Shown here: one piece after another, positions 1 to 6,220 of the stretch
Layout of the letters: each line of letters begins with the position of its first letter
Position numbering within the stretch: position 1 is the first letter of the stretch
Assembly: GCA_013205605.1 (NCBI GenBank)
Contig: JABMMK010000394.1
Coordinates: forward strand, 1 to 7,098
DNA from: Cytophagales bacterium
Lineage (GTDB): Bacteria > Bacteroidota > Bacteroidia > Cytophagales > Spirosomataceae
Direction of reading: 5' to 3'
DNA: 7,098 bases
Position numbers and translations under genes: made by a program
Notes under the pieces: model-generated
What the model saw: only the letters and a program-made list of their open reading frames with translations
Told to the model about the DNA's origin: nothing
Databases searched by the model: none

Positions 1-547
1 ATATTTTGTGGGCGATGTTTCGGATGAGGCATTTGCCCAACAAACCATCGACAAAACGGCGCATACTTTTCAAAAAATAGATTTTTTAATCAATAATGCG
101 GGGACGGGTACATTTGGCCCCACAGAATCTTTTTCAGGACAATCTTGGGATACCATTTTTGACACCAATGTAAAAGGCACCTTTCTTTTCTCGAAGGCAG
201 TTTTGCCATGGATGAAGGAAGCTAAAAAGGGGCATATTATTTCAGTAGCGTCTGATGTGGCGAAACGCGTTTTTGATGGGGGAGCCTTGTATTGTTCATC
301 CAAATATGCCCAACATGCATTTACCGAAGCGCTAAGAAAAGAAGTCAGAAGGGATGGCATAAAAGTATCTACCGTCTATTCAGGCTTAGTTGACACGATG
401 TTTCACCCAGAACCCCAAGGTTCAGAGTCGCATAAAGATTGGTTATCTTGTGAAGATATGGCCGATAGTATTTTTTACATCATGAATCAACCCGCGCATG
501 TGGTCATCGATGAATTAATGATTCATCCACTTTCCCAAGAATACTAA
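1..547 (+). CDS. Short-chain dehydrogenase/reductase (SDR), 3' part only
   Basis: This is a cytoplasmic NAD(P)(H)-dependent oxidoreductase of the classical SDR family; the substrate is unknown. The reading frame is open from base 2, so the gene starts left of the window. The missing part holds the TGxxxGxG cofactor motif, so NAD versus NADP preference cannot be judged. The GTG at position 8 is an internal valine, not a start. Visible SDR landmarks are the VGDVSD segment after beta-3, NNAG (bases 92-103), the helix-4 Asn in DTNVKG, the catalytic Ser in SVASD (codon 251-253) and YCSSK, with the Tyr codon at 290-292 and the Lys at 302-304. Ser and Tyr are 13 residues apart, as is usual. The common PG motif after beta-6 is SG here (YSGLVDT). 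The C-terminus, VVIDELMIHP, resembles YdfG-like SDRs. About 181 residues are visible of a usual 230-250. The gene is followed by a terminator and is not obviously in an operon with the next gene. Family assignment is firm; substrate is not. Confidence 0.93.
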   Translation, partial: YFVGDVSDEAFAQQTIDKTAHTFQKIDFLINNAGTGTFGPTESFSGQSWDTIFDTNVKGTFLFSKAVLPWMKEAKKGHIISVASDVAKRVFDGGALYCSSKYAQHAFTEALRKEVRRDGIKVSTVYSGLVDTMFHPEPQGSESHKDWLSCEDMADSIFYIMNQPAHVVIDELMIHPLSQEY

Positions 548-602
548 GATTACAAATACCTTTTGCCCGATCAAAACGTAATCAATCATTGAGGCAATTT
601 TA

Positions 603-616
603 AGCTAATTTTAGCT
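603..616. repeat. Short perfect inverted repeat in the 3' flank of the SDR gene
   Basis: AGCTAA and TTAGCT are separated by TT, giving a perfect 6-bp inverted repeat. It lies 10 bp upstream of the terminator hairpin. It could be a binding site for a dimeric protein or a small RNA hairpin with too short a loop. In AT-rich DNA it may also be chance. No function is assigned. Confidence 0.3.
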
Positions 617-625
617 CTATTCATC

Positions 626-659
626 AAAAAAAATCCTGGTCAAAGGCCAGGATTTTTTT
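626..659 (+). terminator. Rho-independent terminator after the SDR gene
   Basis: A run of eight A is followed by TCCTGG, a 7-base loop (TCAAAGG), CCAGGA and seven T. The GC-containing core is 6 bp, and A-T pairing extends the stem to about 13 bp. The hairpin sits about 80 bp after the SDR stop codon and ends in a U-tract on the + strand. The A-tract on the other side would also make it work on the - strand, although no - strand gene converges here. It separates the SDR transcript from the downstream oxidoreductase gene. Confidence 0.88.
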
Positions 660-720
660 ATATTCTCCAATTTACTTCATCAAAATATTCTAAACTCTAC
701 AACATATACCACAAGTTAAT

Positions 721-759
721 GTATATTTTTGATACAATAAATTATTTACGTATATTTTT
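721..759. repeat. Direct repeat GTATATTTTT x2 upstream of the oxidoreductase gene
   Basis: The 10-mer GTATATTTTT occurs at 721-730 and again at 750-759, so the copies start 29 bp apart. The first copy contains the candidate -7 box. ACAATA follows each copy at a short distance (734-739 and 771-776). It may be a small duplication in the promoter region, a repeated regulator site spaced by nearly three helical turns, or chance in AT-rich DNA. Confidence 0.35.
724..731 (+). promoter_or_regulatory. Candidate Bacteroidota-type -7 promoter box (TAnnTTTG)
   Basis: TATTTTTG matches the TAnnTTTG -7 consensus of the Bacteroidota primary sigma factor. It lies about 108 bp before the ATG of the Gfo/Idh/MocA gene and downstream of the preceding terminator, where a promoter for that gene is needed. 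No clear TTG -33 element is present at the expected distance (around 700-705), so the call is weak. The surrounding stretch from 661 to 839 is very AT-rich and contains no gene. Confidence 0.3.
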
Positions 760-839
760 AAATTATTTTTACAATAGCTGATCATAAAAGATGTTAATCC
801 TAATCATTCTTTTTAATTTCAAGGGATAAAAAATTTAAT

Positions 840-1922
840 ATGACTCAATCAAAAAATATTCGAGTATTGGTAGTAGGATGTGGTAACATGGGCGCATCAC
901 ACGCAAAAGCCTATCATACCATTCCAGGATTTGAAATATGTGGACTCGTTTCCACTGGTGCGAGCAAGGAAAAATTAAATCAAGAATTAGGGGGTGGCCA
1001 AGCATTGTATGCTGATTATTATGCAGCGCTTCAGGAAACAAAACCAGATGCTGTCTGTATTTCTACCTACCCCGATACCCATGAGGCTTTTTCAATCGCA
1101 GCTTTGGAAGCCGGCTGCCATGTATTTTTAGAAAAACCCATCGCAGATTCATTAGCTGGCGCAGAAAATGTGGCAAAGGCCGTATTAAAATCAGGTAAAA
1201 AATTAGTTGTCGGTTATATTTTACGCCATCATCCTTCTTGGATTAAGTTCATTGAAATCACGAAAAACCTGGGAAAGCCATTGGTCATGCGAATGAATTT
1301 AAACCAACAAAGTCACGGATACATGTGGGATGTGCATCGTAATTTAATGAAGAGCTTAAGCCCTATTGTTGATTGCGGGGTTCATTATATTGACGTTATG
1401 TGCCAAATGACCCGATCAAAACCCGTTCGAGTTTCGGCGATTGGCGCTAGAATGACGGAGGATATTCCGGCAGGGAATTACAATTATGGCCAACTTCAAA
1501 TTTATTTTGAAGATGGATCAGTAGGTTGGTATGAAGCAGGTTGGGGTCCCATGATTTCCCAAACAGCTTATTTCGTCAAGGATGTGTTTGGACCCAAAGG
1601 TTCCGTTTCCATCGTGGCTAAAGAAGCGGGTGGCGAAGGCAAATCTTCCTCCATCGAAGCCCATACAAAAACAGAATCTCTTCGCGTTCATTGGGCCGAT
1701 TTAGATGCCAATAATGATTTTAGCCGGGATGATGAATGGGTGAACCTAACCGACGAGCCAAATCATCAACAATTATGTGATCGCGAGCAACTGTATTTCT
1801 TAAAAGCTATCCAAGAAAACATGGATTTAAAGGATCACCTAGATGATGCCGTAAACAGCCTGCGCATCGCTTTTGCGTGCGATGAATCAATAAAAAAGGG
1901 AGTTATGGTTCAGCTTTACTAA
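840..1922 (+). CDS. Gfo/Idh/MocA-family oxidoreductase
   Basis: This is a predicted cytoplasmic NAD(P)-dependent dehydrogenase of the glucose-fructose oxidoreductase / inositol 2-dehydrogenase family, which usually acts on sugars, inositols or their derivatives. The product has 360 residues, normal for the family. The N-terminal Rossmann fold begins with VVGCGNMG (GxGxxG at residues 13-18). The EKP motif with the catalytic-type Lys is at residues 98-100. The C-terminal alpha/beta domain has the DxGxHxxD motif (Asp178, His182, Asp185), which places the catalytic-type His. A Trp-rich GWYEAGWGP segment is at about residues 229-237. There is no signal peptide. The ATG start places the Rossmann strand at residues 8-12, as expected. 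A weak AAGGGA lies 13 bases upstream, farther than an ideal Shine-Dalgarno, which is common in this phylum. The gene has its own upstream AT-rich spacer and converges on the S9 peptidase gene with only 27 bp between stop codons. The exact substrate cannot be read from sequence. Confidence 0.94.
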   Translation: MTQSKNIRVLVVGCGNMGASHAKAYHTIPGFEICGLVSTGASKEKLNQELGGGQALYADYYAALQETKPDAVCISTYPDTHEAFSIAALEAGCHVFLEKPIADSLAGAENVAKAVLKSGKKLVVGYILRHHPSWIKFIEITKNLGKPLVMRMNLNQQSHGYMWDVHRNLMKSLSPIVDCGVHYIDVMCQMTRSKPVRVSAIGARMTEDIPAGNYNYGQLQIYFEDGSVGWYEAGWGPMISQTAYFVKDVFGPKGSVSIVAKEAGGEGKSSSIEAHTKTESLRVHWADLDANNDFSRDDEWVNLTDEPNHQQLCDREQLYFLKAIQENMDLKDHLDDAVNSLRIAFACDESIKKGVMVQLY

Positions 1923-1949
1923 ATTTAAAAAGTTTAAAAGCTAGGGAAA

Positions 1950-3995
1950 TTATTTTAAATAGGTGCTTAACCAGTTGCCAACTTCCTGATAATGAAACTT
2001 AGAATTTTCCGGATTTAAAATCCAATGATTTTCGCTTGGAAAAACAATCAATTTACTTGGAATCTTTAGGCGCTGATGAATGCTCCAGTTTTCCAAGGTA
2101 TTATTGATCGGCACGCGGAAGTCATTCTCCCCTACCGTCAAAAGCATGGGCGTTTTAAAATTAGCCGCATAACGCATTGGATTCTGTTCTTTCCACGTTT
2201 TTGTGGGTACCCATGGCGCACCTCCATTCATCAATTCTCGACCCCAAATCACATCTGATGTACCCCATTGTGCCTCCGAATTCACCAAACCCGCATGCGC
2301 AATCAAGCATTTGAAATGTGAAGTAGTCGCCTGCATCCAGTTGGCGAAATGCCCCCCATACGAAGCTCCACCAGCCGCTTGACGTGTTCCGTCAATAAAA
2401 GAAAAGCGCTTAATCGCATCTGCTGCAGCCTCTAAAATTTCATTCCCAGGTCCGCGGAAAGGATCCAACTGAATATCCTGTGTGAATTTTTCGCCATATC
2501 CCGTGGAACCCGTATAATCCGTCATAATCAACACATAACCGGGTGCACCTAAAATATGTGCATTCCAACGATACCCAAAATTATCCTTAATTGAAATCGC
2601 GGGTCCTCCATGCATTAACACAAACAAGGGATATTTCTTATTGGGATCAAAGCCCGCTGGTTTCAATACAAAGCTTCTCACTTTTTTACCCCGACTCGTT
2701 GTAGTCCAAATTACCTCTGGCCTTGGAATGTCTAAAGCCGAAAGCAATTGATCATTGCTTTTTGAGATGGGAATTTGTTGGCCTTCAGCGAAAGCAAATA
2801 CCTCTGGGGGAGCGCCCAAATGTTGGTATGTAAAAGCAAAATTTCCTCCAGTCGCTGCCGAAACGGCCGTATAAGAACCCATTTGACCACCTAGTACCGG
2901 AATGATTTCACCAGAAGCGATCGAAATTTTAATGATTCTGTCCACACCCTGATCTTCTATACTTGCCAAAATATCAGATCCTACCATTTTAAAATCGTTC
3001 ATAGGTCGGTCTAGTTTCCAGGCTAATTCCGTTTTTGCTGACATGGAAGGCCATGAATATCTAAACATTCGATTAATGTAATACAGCTTATTTCCATTTT
3101 CAGATCCTGTCGTAATTAAATAAGGACCATCGCTAGAAAAATCAACCGTGGCATAATCAATTCCATCGGAGGTTAATTGGGTTTCTTTGCCACCTTGAAT
3201 ATTGATTTGAAATAAGTTGGACGTGGACGATTGATATGCCGTCGTATTATAATCCGTACTCGCAGAAAAAACGATGGATTTATTGTCAGGTGCAAATGAA
3301 AAAGAGCCCAAATTAAAGCCTTGAGATTTGACTAGAGAAACATCTTTGAATAAATTAACAGGTTGAGCGCTGCTAGTTGACAAATCTAAAGCGAAAATGT
3401 GCGCTTGTTTCTCGTCCAACCAAGAGTCCCAATAACGAACTGGAAATGAGGTATAAACACGCGCTTTTGCTTTGATTTTTTTCTTATCATCCGCCATTTT
3501 TTTGCTCAAAGAATCCGTAAACGCTGAAGGGTATACGCGAGAAGTGAAGGCTAAGCAACGGCCATCCGAGGATAATTTTGCGGCAGAAACACCCGTAGAA
3601 ATAGATGTTATTCTTTGCGCCTCTCCCCCATTTAAAGGCAATGAATACAATTGGGCCGCTTCGTCTCCATCTCTTTTGGCTGTAAAATATATTTTATCTC
3701 CAGACGGTGACCAAAAATAATTATCCTCACCACTTTTAGAAGAGGTAATTCTTCTAGGACTAGTTTTCCCATCGCTTGGGGCCAACCATAAATCCGTAGT
3801 TTGTTCGTCTAGATTATAGGAAGTTTCTACTTGGCTATAGACAATAAACTTGCCATCAGGCGAAATTACAGGAGCACCTACTTTTTTAAGTTTTACCATT
3901 ATTTCATGGCTCAAAGCCTTGGAGGCTTGGTTTTGACCGAATGAACTTTGAAATAAAAAAAATAGACCGCTGGTAATTAGTAACAATTTCTTCAC
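1950..3995 (-). CDS. Secreted S9-family (prolyl oligopeptidase/DPP-like) serine peptidase
   Basis: This is a predicted exported serine peptidase of 681 residues that cleaves oligopeptides, often after Pro or Ala in this family. Residues 1-20 form a Sec signal peptide ending in SFG before Gln21. There is no lipobox Cys and no obvious C-terminal sorting domain, so a periplasmic location is likely. Residues of about 40-400 form the beta-propeller, with PD40/TolB-like repeats (ISPDGKFIVY, WSPSGDKIYF, FAPDNKSIVF). The alpha/beta-hydrolase domain runs from about 430 to 681 with HGGP at 462-465, GASYGG with nucleophile Ser545, Asp625 in GENDFRVP and His657 in SENHW, so the catalytic triad is intact. 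The usual NYRGSTGYG segment reads DYTGSTGYG here. The start is GTG at 3995-3993, because the frame has a stop at 4016-4014 and no ATG in between. An out-of-frame ATG overlaps it. The gene is divergent from the M13 peptidase gene. The family is certain; the precise specificity is not. Confidence 0.95.
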   Translation of the reverse strand: MKKLLLITSGLFFLFQSSFGQNQASKALSHEIMVKLKKVGAPVISPDGKFIVYSQVETSYNLDEQTTDLWLAPSDGKTSPRRITSSKSGEDNYFWSPSGDKIYFTAKRDGDEAAQLYSLPLNGGEAQRITSISTGVSAAKLSSDGRCLAFTSRVYPSAFTDSLSKKMADDKKKIKAKARVYTSFPVRYWDSWLDEKQAHIFALDLSTSSAQPVNLFKDVSLVKSQGFNLGSFSFAPDNKSIVFSASTDYNTTAYQSSTSNLFQINIQGGKETQLTSDGIDYATVDFSSDGPYLITTGSENGNKLYYINRMFRYSWPSMSAKTELAWKLDRPMNDFKMVGSDILASIEDQGVDRIIKISIASGEIIPVLGGQMGSYTAVSAATGGNFAFTYQHLGAPPEVFAFAEGQQIPISKSNDQLLSALDIPRPEVIWTTTSRGKKVRSFVLKPAGFDPNKKYPLFVLMHGGPAISIKDNFGYRWNAHILGAPGYVLIMTDYTGSTGYGEKFTQDIQLDPFRGPGNEILEAAADAIKRFSFIDGTRQAAGGASYGGHFANWMQATTSHFKCLIAHAGLVNSEAQWGTSDVIWGRELMNGGAPWVPTKTWKEQNPMRYAANFKTPMLLTVGENDFRVPINNTLENWSIHQRLKIPSKLIVFPSENHWILNPENSKFHYQEVGNWLSTYLK

Positions 3996-3997
3996 AT
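3992..3997 (-). promoter_or_regulatory. AUG-UGA start-stop overlapping the GTG start of the S9 gene
   Basis: On the minus strand the start region reads ATGTGAAG. The ATG (3997-3995) is followed at once by TGA (3994-3992), and the in-frame GTG start (3995-3993) overlaps both. An initiating ribosome on the ATG could make only a single Met. The arrangement would follow from a TG duplication in an ancestral ATGAAG. An effect on translation is inference. Confidence 0.4.
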
Positions 3998-4054
3998 TGG
4001 TAGTTTTAAAATTTTAAATCTATTAATTTAATGATTCTTTAACATGGCTAAAAT
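3996..4054. promoter_or_regulatory. Shared divergent intergenic region of the S9 and M13 peptidase genes
   Basis: This 59-bp spacer separates the divergent starts and must hold the start-proximal signals of both genes unless promoters reach into the coding regions. It is nearly all A/T. It contains a perfect 14-bp palindrome, TTTAAAATTTTAAA (4005-4018). A partial -7-like box for the S9 side, TAGATTTA on the minus strand (4022-4015), misses only the last G of TAnnTTTG. No convincing Shine-Dalgarno is seen for either gene. Assigning promoter boxes here is weak; the shared regulatory role is inferred from the geometry. Confidence 0.45.
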
Positions 4055-4058
4055 ATGA
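4044..4058 (+). other. Four-codon upstream ORF (M-A-K-I-stop) overlapping the M13 start
   Basis: ATG GCT AAA ATA TGA begins 11 bases before the M13 start, and its TGA (4056-4058) overlaps the M13 ATG (4055-4057) in the ATGA arrangement typical of translational coupling. It has no visible Shine-Dalgarno. It could feed terminating ribosomes to the real start, or it may be chance. It is not a start for M13, because the frames differ and the M13 frame has a stop at 4049-4051. Confidence 0.3.
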
Positions 4059-6085
4059 AGAAAAAGTTATCGTTGTTTGCATTATCTGTAGGAATATTAT
4101 TTTCTAATACCATTTCCGCACAAAATTTCAAGTTTATTGACCGAGGGAACATGAATTTCTCCGTTAAACCAGGGGATGATTTCGTCGAATATTCCAATGG
4201 AACTTGGGTAAAAAATCACCCGATTCCTGCGAGAGAAAGCCGCTGGGGCAGTTTCAATGAAATTAGAGATTTTAATATTAAAGCGGTTAAACTACTATTA
4301 GAAGAGACCGTAGCCAAGCAAAAGTCACTGGCAAAAGGTTCTGTAGAAAGAAGGGTTGCCGATTTTTATGTAGCGGCAATGGACAGCCTTAGAATTGAAT
4401 CTTTGGGATTTGATCCCATCAAATCAGATTTGAAAAAGGTACAGGATGTACAAAATAGAGAAGATTTAATTAAAGAGATAGCTCGATTCAAAACGCAGGG
4501 CCTAGGTTCTCCATTCTTTGGGTCTTATGTTGGCCAAGATCGGAAAAACGTAAAAAAAATGGTGCCCCAATTTAGCCAAGGAGGAACTTCATTGCCCGAT
4601 CGCGACTATTATTTAAAGTCGGATACTAGGACGTTAAAGATCCAAGAAGCGTTTAAAAAATACATTGCAACCTTATTTGAATTGATTGGCACGCCTACAA
4701 ATCAGGCTAAATCAAATGCCGAACAAATTTTCTTATTAGAAAAAAGGCTTGCTACGGCACAAATGGCGCGCGTTGAAATGCGTGATCCATACAAAACGTA
4801 CAACAAGTTCTTGTTGGCCGATTTTCAAAAGAAAACACCGCTCATCAACTGGTCAGAGCAATTCAAATTATTAGGCATACCTCCTCAAGATTCCATCTTA
4901 GTAGGAGCACCTAATTATTTAGTTGAGGTTAACAATACGTTGACGGATACGCCGATTGAAAATTTAAAAGCATATTTAACCTGGAATATTTTAAAAGGAT
5001 CAGCATCCTATTTAAGTAGCCCATTTGTTAAGGCAAGTTTTGATTATGCAAAATTTTTAAGTGGCCAAGAAACCCAAACTCCTCGTTGGCAACGCATGTC
5101 CACCCTAACCGATGGAACAATAGGCGAGCTTTTAGGCCAATTATATGTGGCTAAATACTTTAAACCTGAGGCAAAAGAACGCATGAAGGAATTATTAGTC
5201 AATATGCGTACTGCCTTCGCCAATCGAATCAATAGACTAGATTGGATGTCGGAGCCCACTAAAAAGAAGGCACTAGATAAACTAAATGCATTTACGCCTA
5301 AAGTTGGCTATCCGGACCAATGGAAGACCTACGAAGGATTAGATATATCGGCAGATTCATTTTATCAAAACATGAAGAACGCCAGTATTTGGGCCTATCA
5401 AGATAACATAAACCAAATAGGAAAACCGGTAGATCGGACTAGATGGGGCATGACTCCGCCGACGGTGAATGCTTATTACAGCCCAACGATGAATGAGATT
5501 GTCTTTCCAGCTGGTATTTTGCAATTCCCATTCTTCTCAGCGGATGCGGATGATGCCATTAATTATGGAGGAATAGCAGCGGTCATTGGCCATGAAATGT
5601 CGCATGGATTTGACGATTCAGGAAGCCAATACGATAACGATGGTACGTTGAGAAACTGGTGGACGCCTGAAGATTTGTCTAAATTTAAAGCAAAAACGGT
5701 CCAATTGGGAACTCAATTTGATCAATATACGGTGGTAGATACGATTCATGTGAATGGTAAATTTACGATGGGCGAAAATATAGGAGACTTAGGCGGATTG
5801 AATATTGCTTACGAAGCATTTAAGATGACTAAGCAGGGACAATCCAAAAAGAAAATAGATGGATTGACTGCAGACCAACGATTCTTTTTGGCATGGGCGC
5901 AAGTGTGGAGAGGAGCTTCCAGGCCTGAAATGGCAGCTCAAATGATCAAAACGGATCCTCACTCACCTGGCCAGTATAGAACTATTGGCACTCCAGTTAA
6001 TATGGATGCTTGGTATGAAGCATTTAATGTTAAACCAGGAGATAAGTTATACAAGAAACCTGAGGACAGAATTAAAATTTGGTAA
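4055..6085 (+). CDS. Secreted M13-family zinc metallopeptidase (neprilysin/PepO-like)
   Basis: This is a predicted exported zinc endopeptidase that cleaves oligopeptides, of 676 residues, which is the normal M13 length. Residues 1-22 are a signal peptide ending in ISA before Gln23. There is no transmembrane anchor beyond it, unlike animal neprilysin, and no lipobox. The N-terminal peptidase_M13_N domain starts with KPGDDFVEYSNGTW (about 38-51). The catalytic domain has the substrate-binding NAYY (472-475), zinc motif HEMSH (His513, Glu514, His517; bases 5591-5605), the third ligand Glu574 and Asp578 in ENIGD, and the DPHSP..YR segment with His636 and Arg642. It ends in the family-typical IW. 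All catalytic residues are present. The usual ILQPPFF reads ILQFPFF (Phe491). No cysteine occurs in the whole protein, so it lacks the disulfides of mammalian relatives. The ATG at 4055 is the first possible start after an in-frame stop at 4049-4051. It is divergent from the S9 peptidase, which suggests joint peptide degradation. Confidence 0.96.
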   Translation: MKKKLSLFALSVGILFSNTISAQNFKFIDRGNMNFSVKPGDDFVEYSNGTWVKNHPIPARESRWGSFNEIRDFNIKAVKLLLEETVAKQKSLAKGSVERRVADFYVAAMDSLRIESLGFDPIKSDLKKVQDVQNREDLIKEIARFKTQGLGSPFFGSYVGQDRKNVKKMVPQFSQGGTSLPDRDYYLKSDTRTLKIQEAFKKYIATLFELIGTPTNQAKSNAEQIFLLEKRLATAQMARVEMRDPYKTYNKFLLADFQKKTPLINWSEQFKLLGIPPQDSILVGAPNYLVEVNNTLTDTPIENLKAYLTWNILKGSASYLSSPFVKASFDYAKFLSGQETQTPRWQRMSTLTDGTIGELLGQLYVAKYFKPEAKERMKELLVNMRTAFANRINRLDWMSEPTKKKALDKLNAFTPKVGYPDQWKTYEGLDISADSFYQNMKNASIWAYQDNINQIGKPVDRTRWGMTPPTVNAYYSPTMNEIVFPAGILQFPFFSADADDAINYGGIAAVIGHEMSHGFDDSGSQYDNDGTLRNWWTPEDLSKFKAKTVQLGTQFDQYTVVDTIHVNGKFTMGENIGDLGGLNIAYEAFKMTKQGQSKKKIDGLTADQRFFLAWAQVWRGASRPEMAAQMIKTDPHSPGQYRTIGTPVNMDAWYEAFNVKPGDKLYKKPEDRIKIW

Positions 6086-6153
6086 TTGACTCATCCAGTG
6101 GTTAGGGCTCCAATTAAAATTGGATCAACTAAATTTTACACAAACAAAGCCAT

Positions 6154-6185
6154 AAAAAAAGGTGACTCTTCGAGTCACCTTTTTT
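6154..6185. terminator. Bidirectional hairpin terminator between the M13 and SusD-like genes
   Basis: Seven A, then GGTGACTC, loop TTC, GAGTCACC and six T form a perfect stem of 8 bp plus A-T extension. The hairpin lies 68 bp after the M13 stop and 35 bp after the stop of the convergent SusD-like gene on the other strand. A-tract and T-tract on opposite sides let it end transcription from both directions. The remaining bases from 6086 to 6220 show no gene. Confidence 0.9.
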
Positions 6186-6220
6186 CTATTCGACATAATC
6201 CTAAAGGACCTATCTAACTC

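Noticed and set aside
70..360. Open frame of 96 codons on - inside the SDR gene
   Set aside because: The + strand frame carries all SDR motifs across this region. The antisense product has no recognisable features.
835..1041. Open frame on - covering the start of the Gfo/Idh/MocA gene
   Set aside because: It overlaps the Rossmann-fold coding sequence in antisense and has no family features.
1..1922. SDR and Gfo/Idh/MocA genes as one operon
   Set aside because: A strong hairpin terminator at 626-659 and a spacer of about 290 bp lie between them, so co-transcription is unlikely.
1923..1949. Terminator between the convergent Gfo/Idh/MocA and S9 genes
   Set aside because: The 27-bp gap is AT-rich, with no GC-containing hairpin followed by a T-tract. 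Any terminator would have to lie inside the opposing coding regions.
2076..2258. Open frame on + within the S9 catalytic domain
   Set aside because: It is antisense to the conserved C-terminal catalytic region that carries the Asp and His of the triad.
3472..3720. Open frame of 82 codons on +
   Set aside because: It lies antisense within the S9 peptidase gene, whose protein matches its family over this whole segment. It has no recognisable domain and is a shadow frame.
5044..5259. Open frame on - within the M13 gene
   Set aside because: The M13 frame is continuous and conserved there. The antisense product shows no domain.
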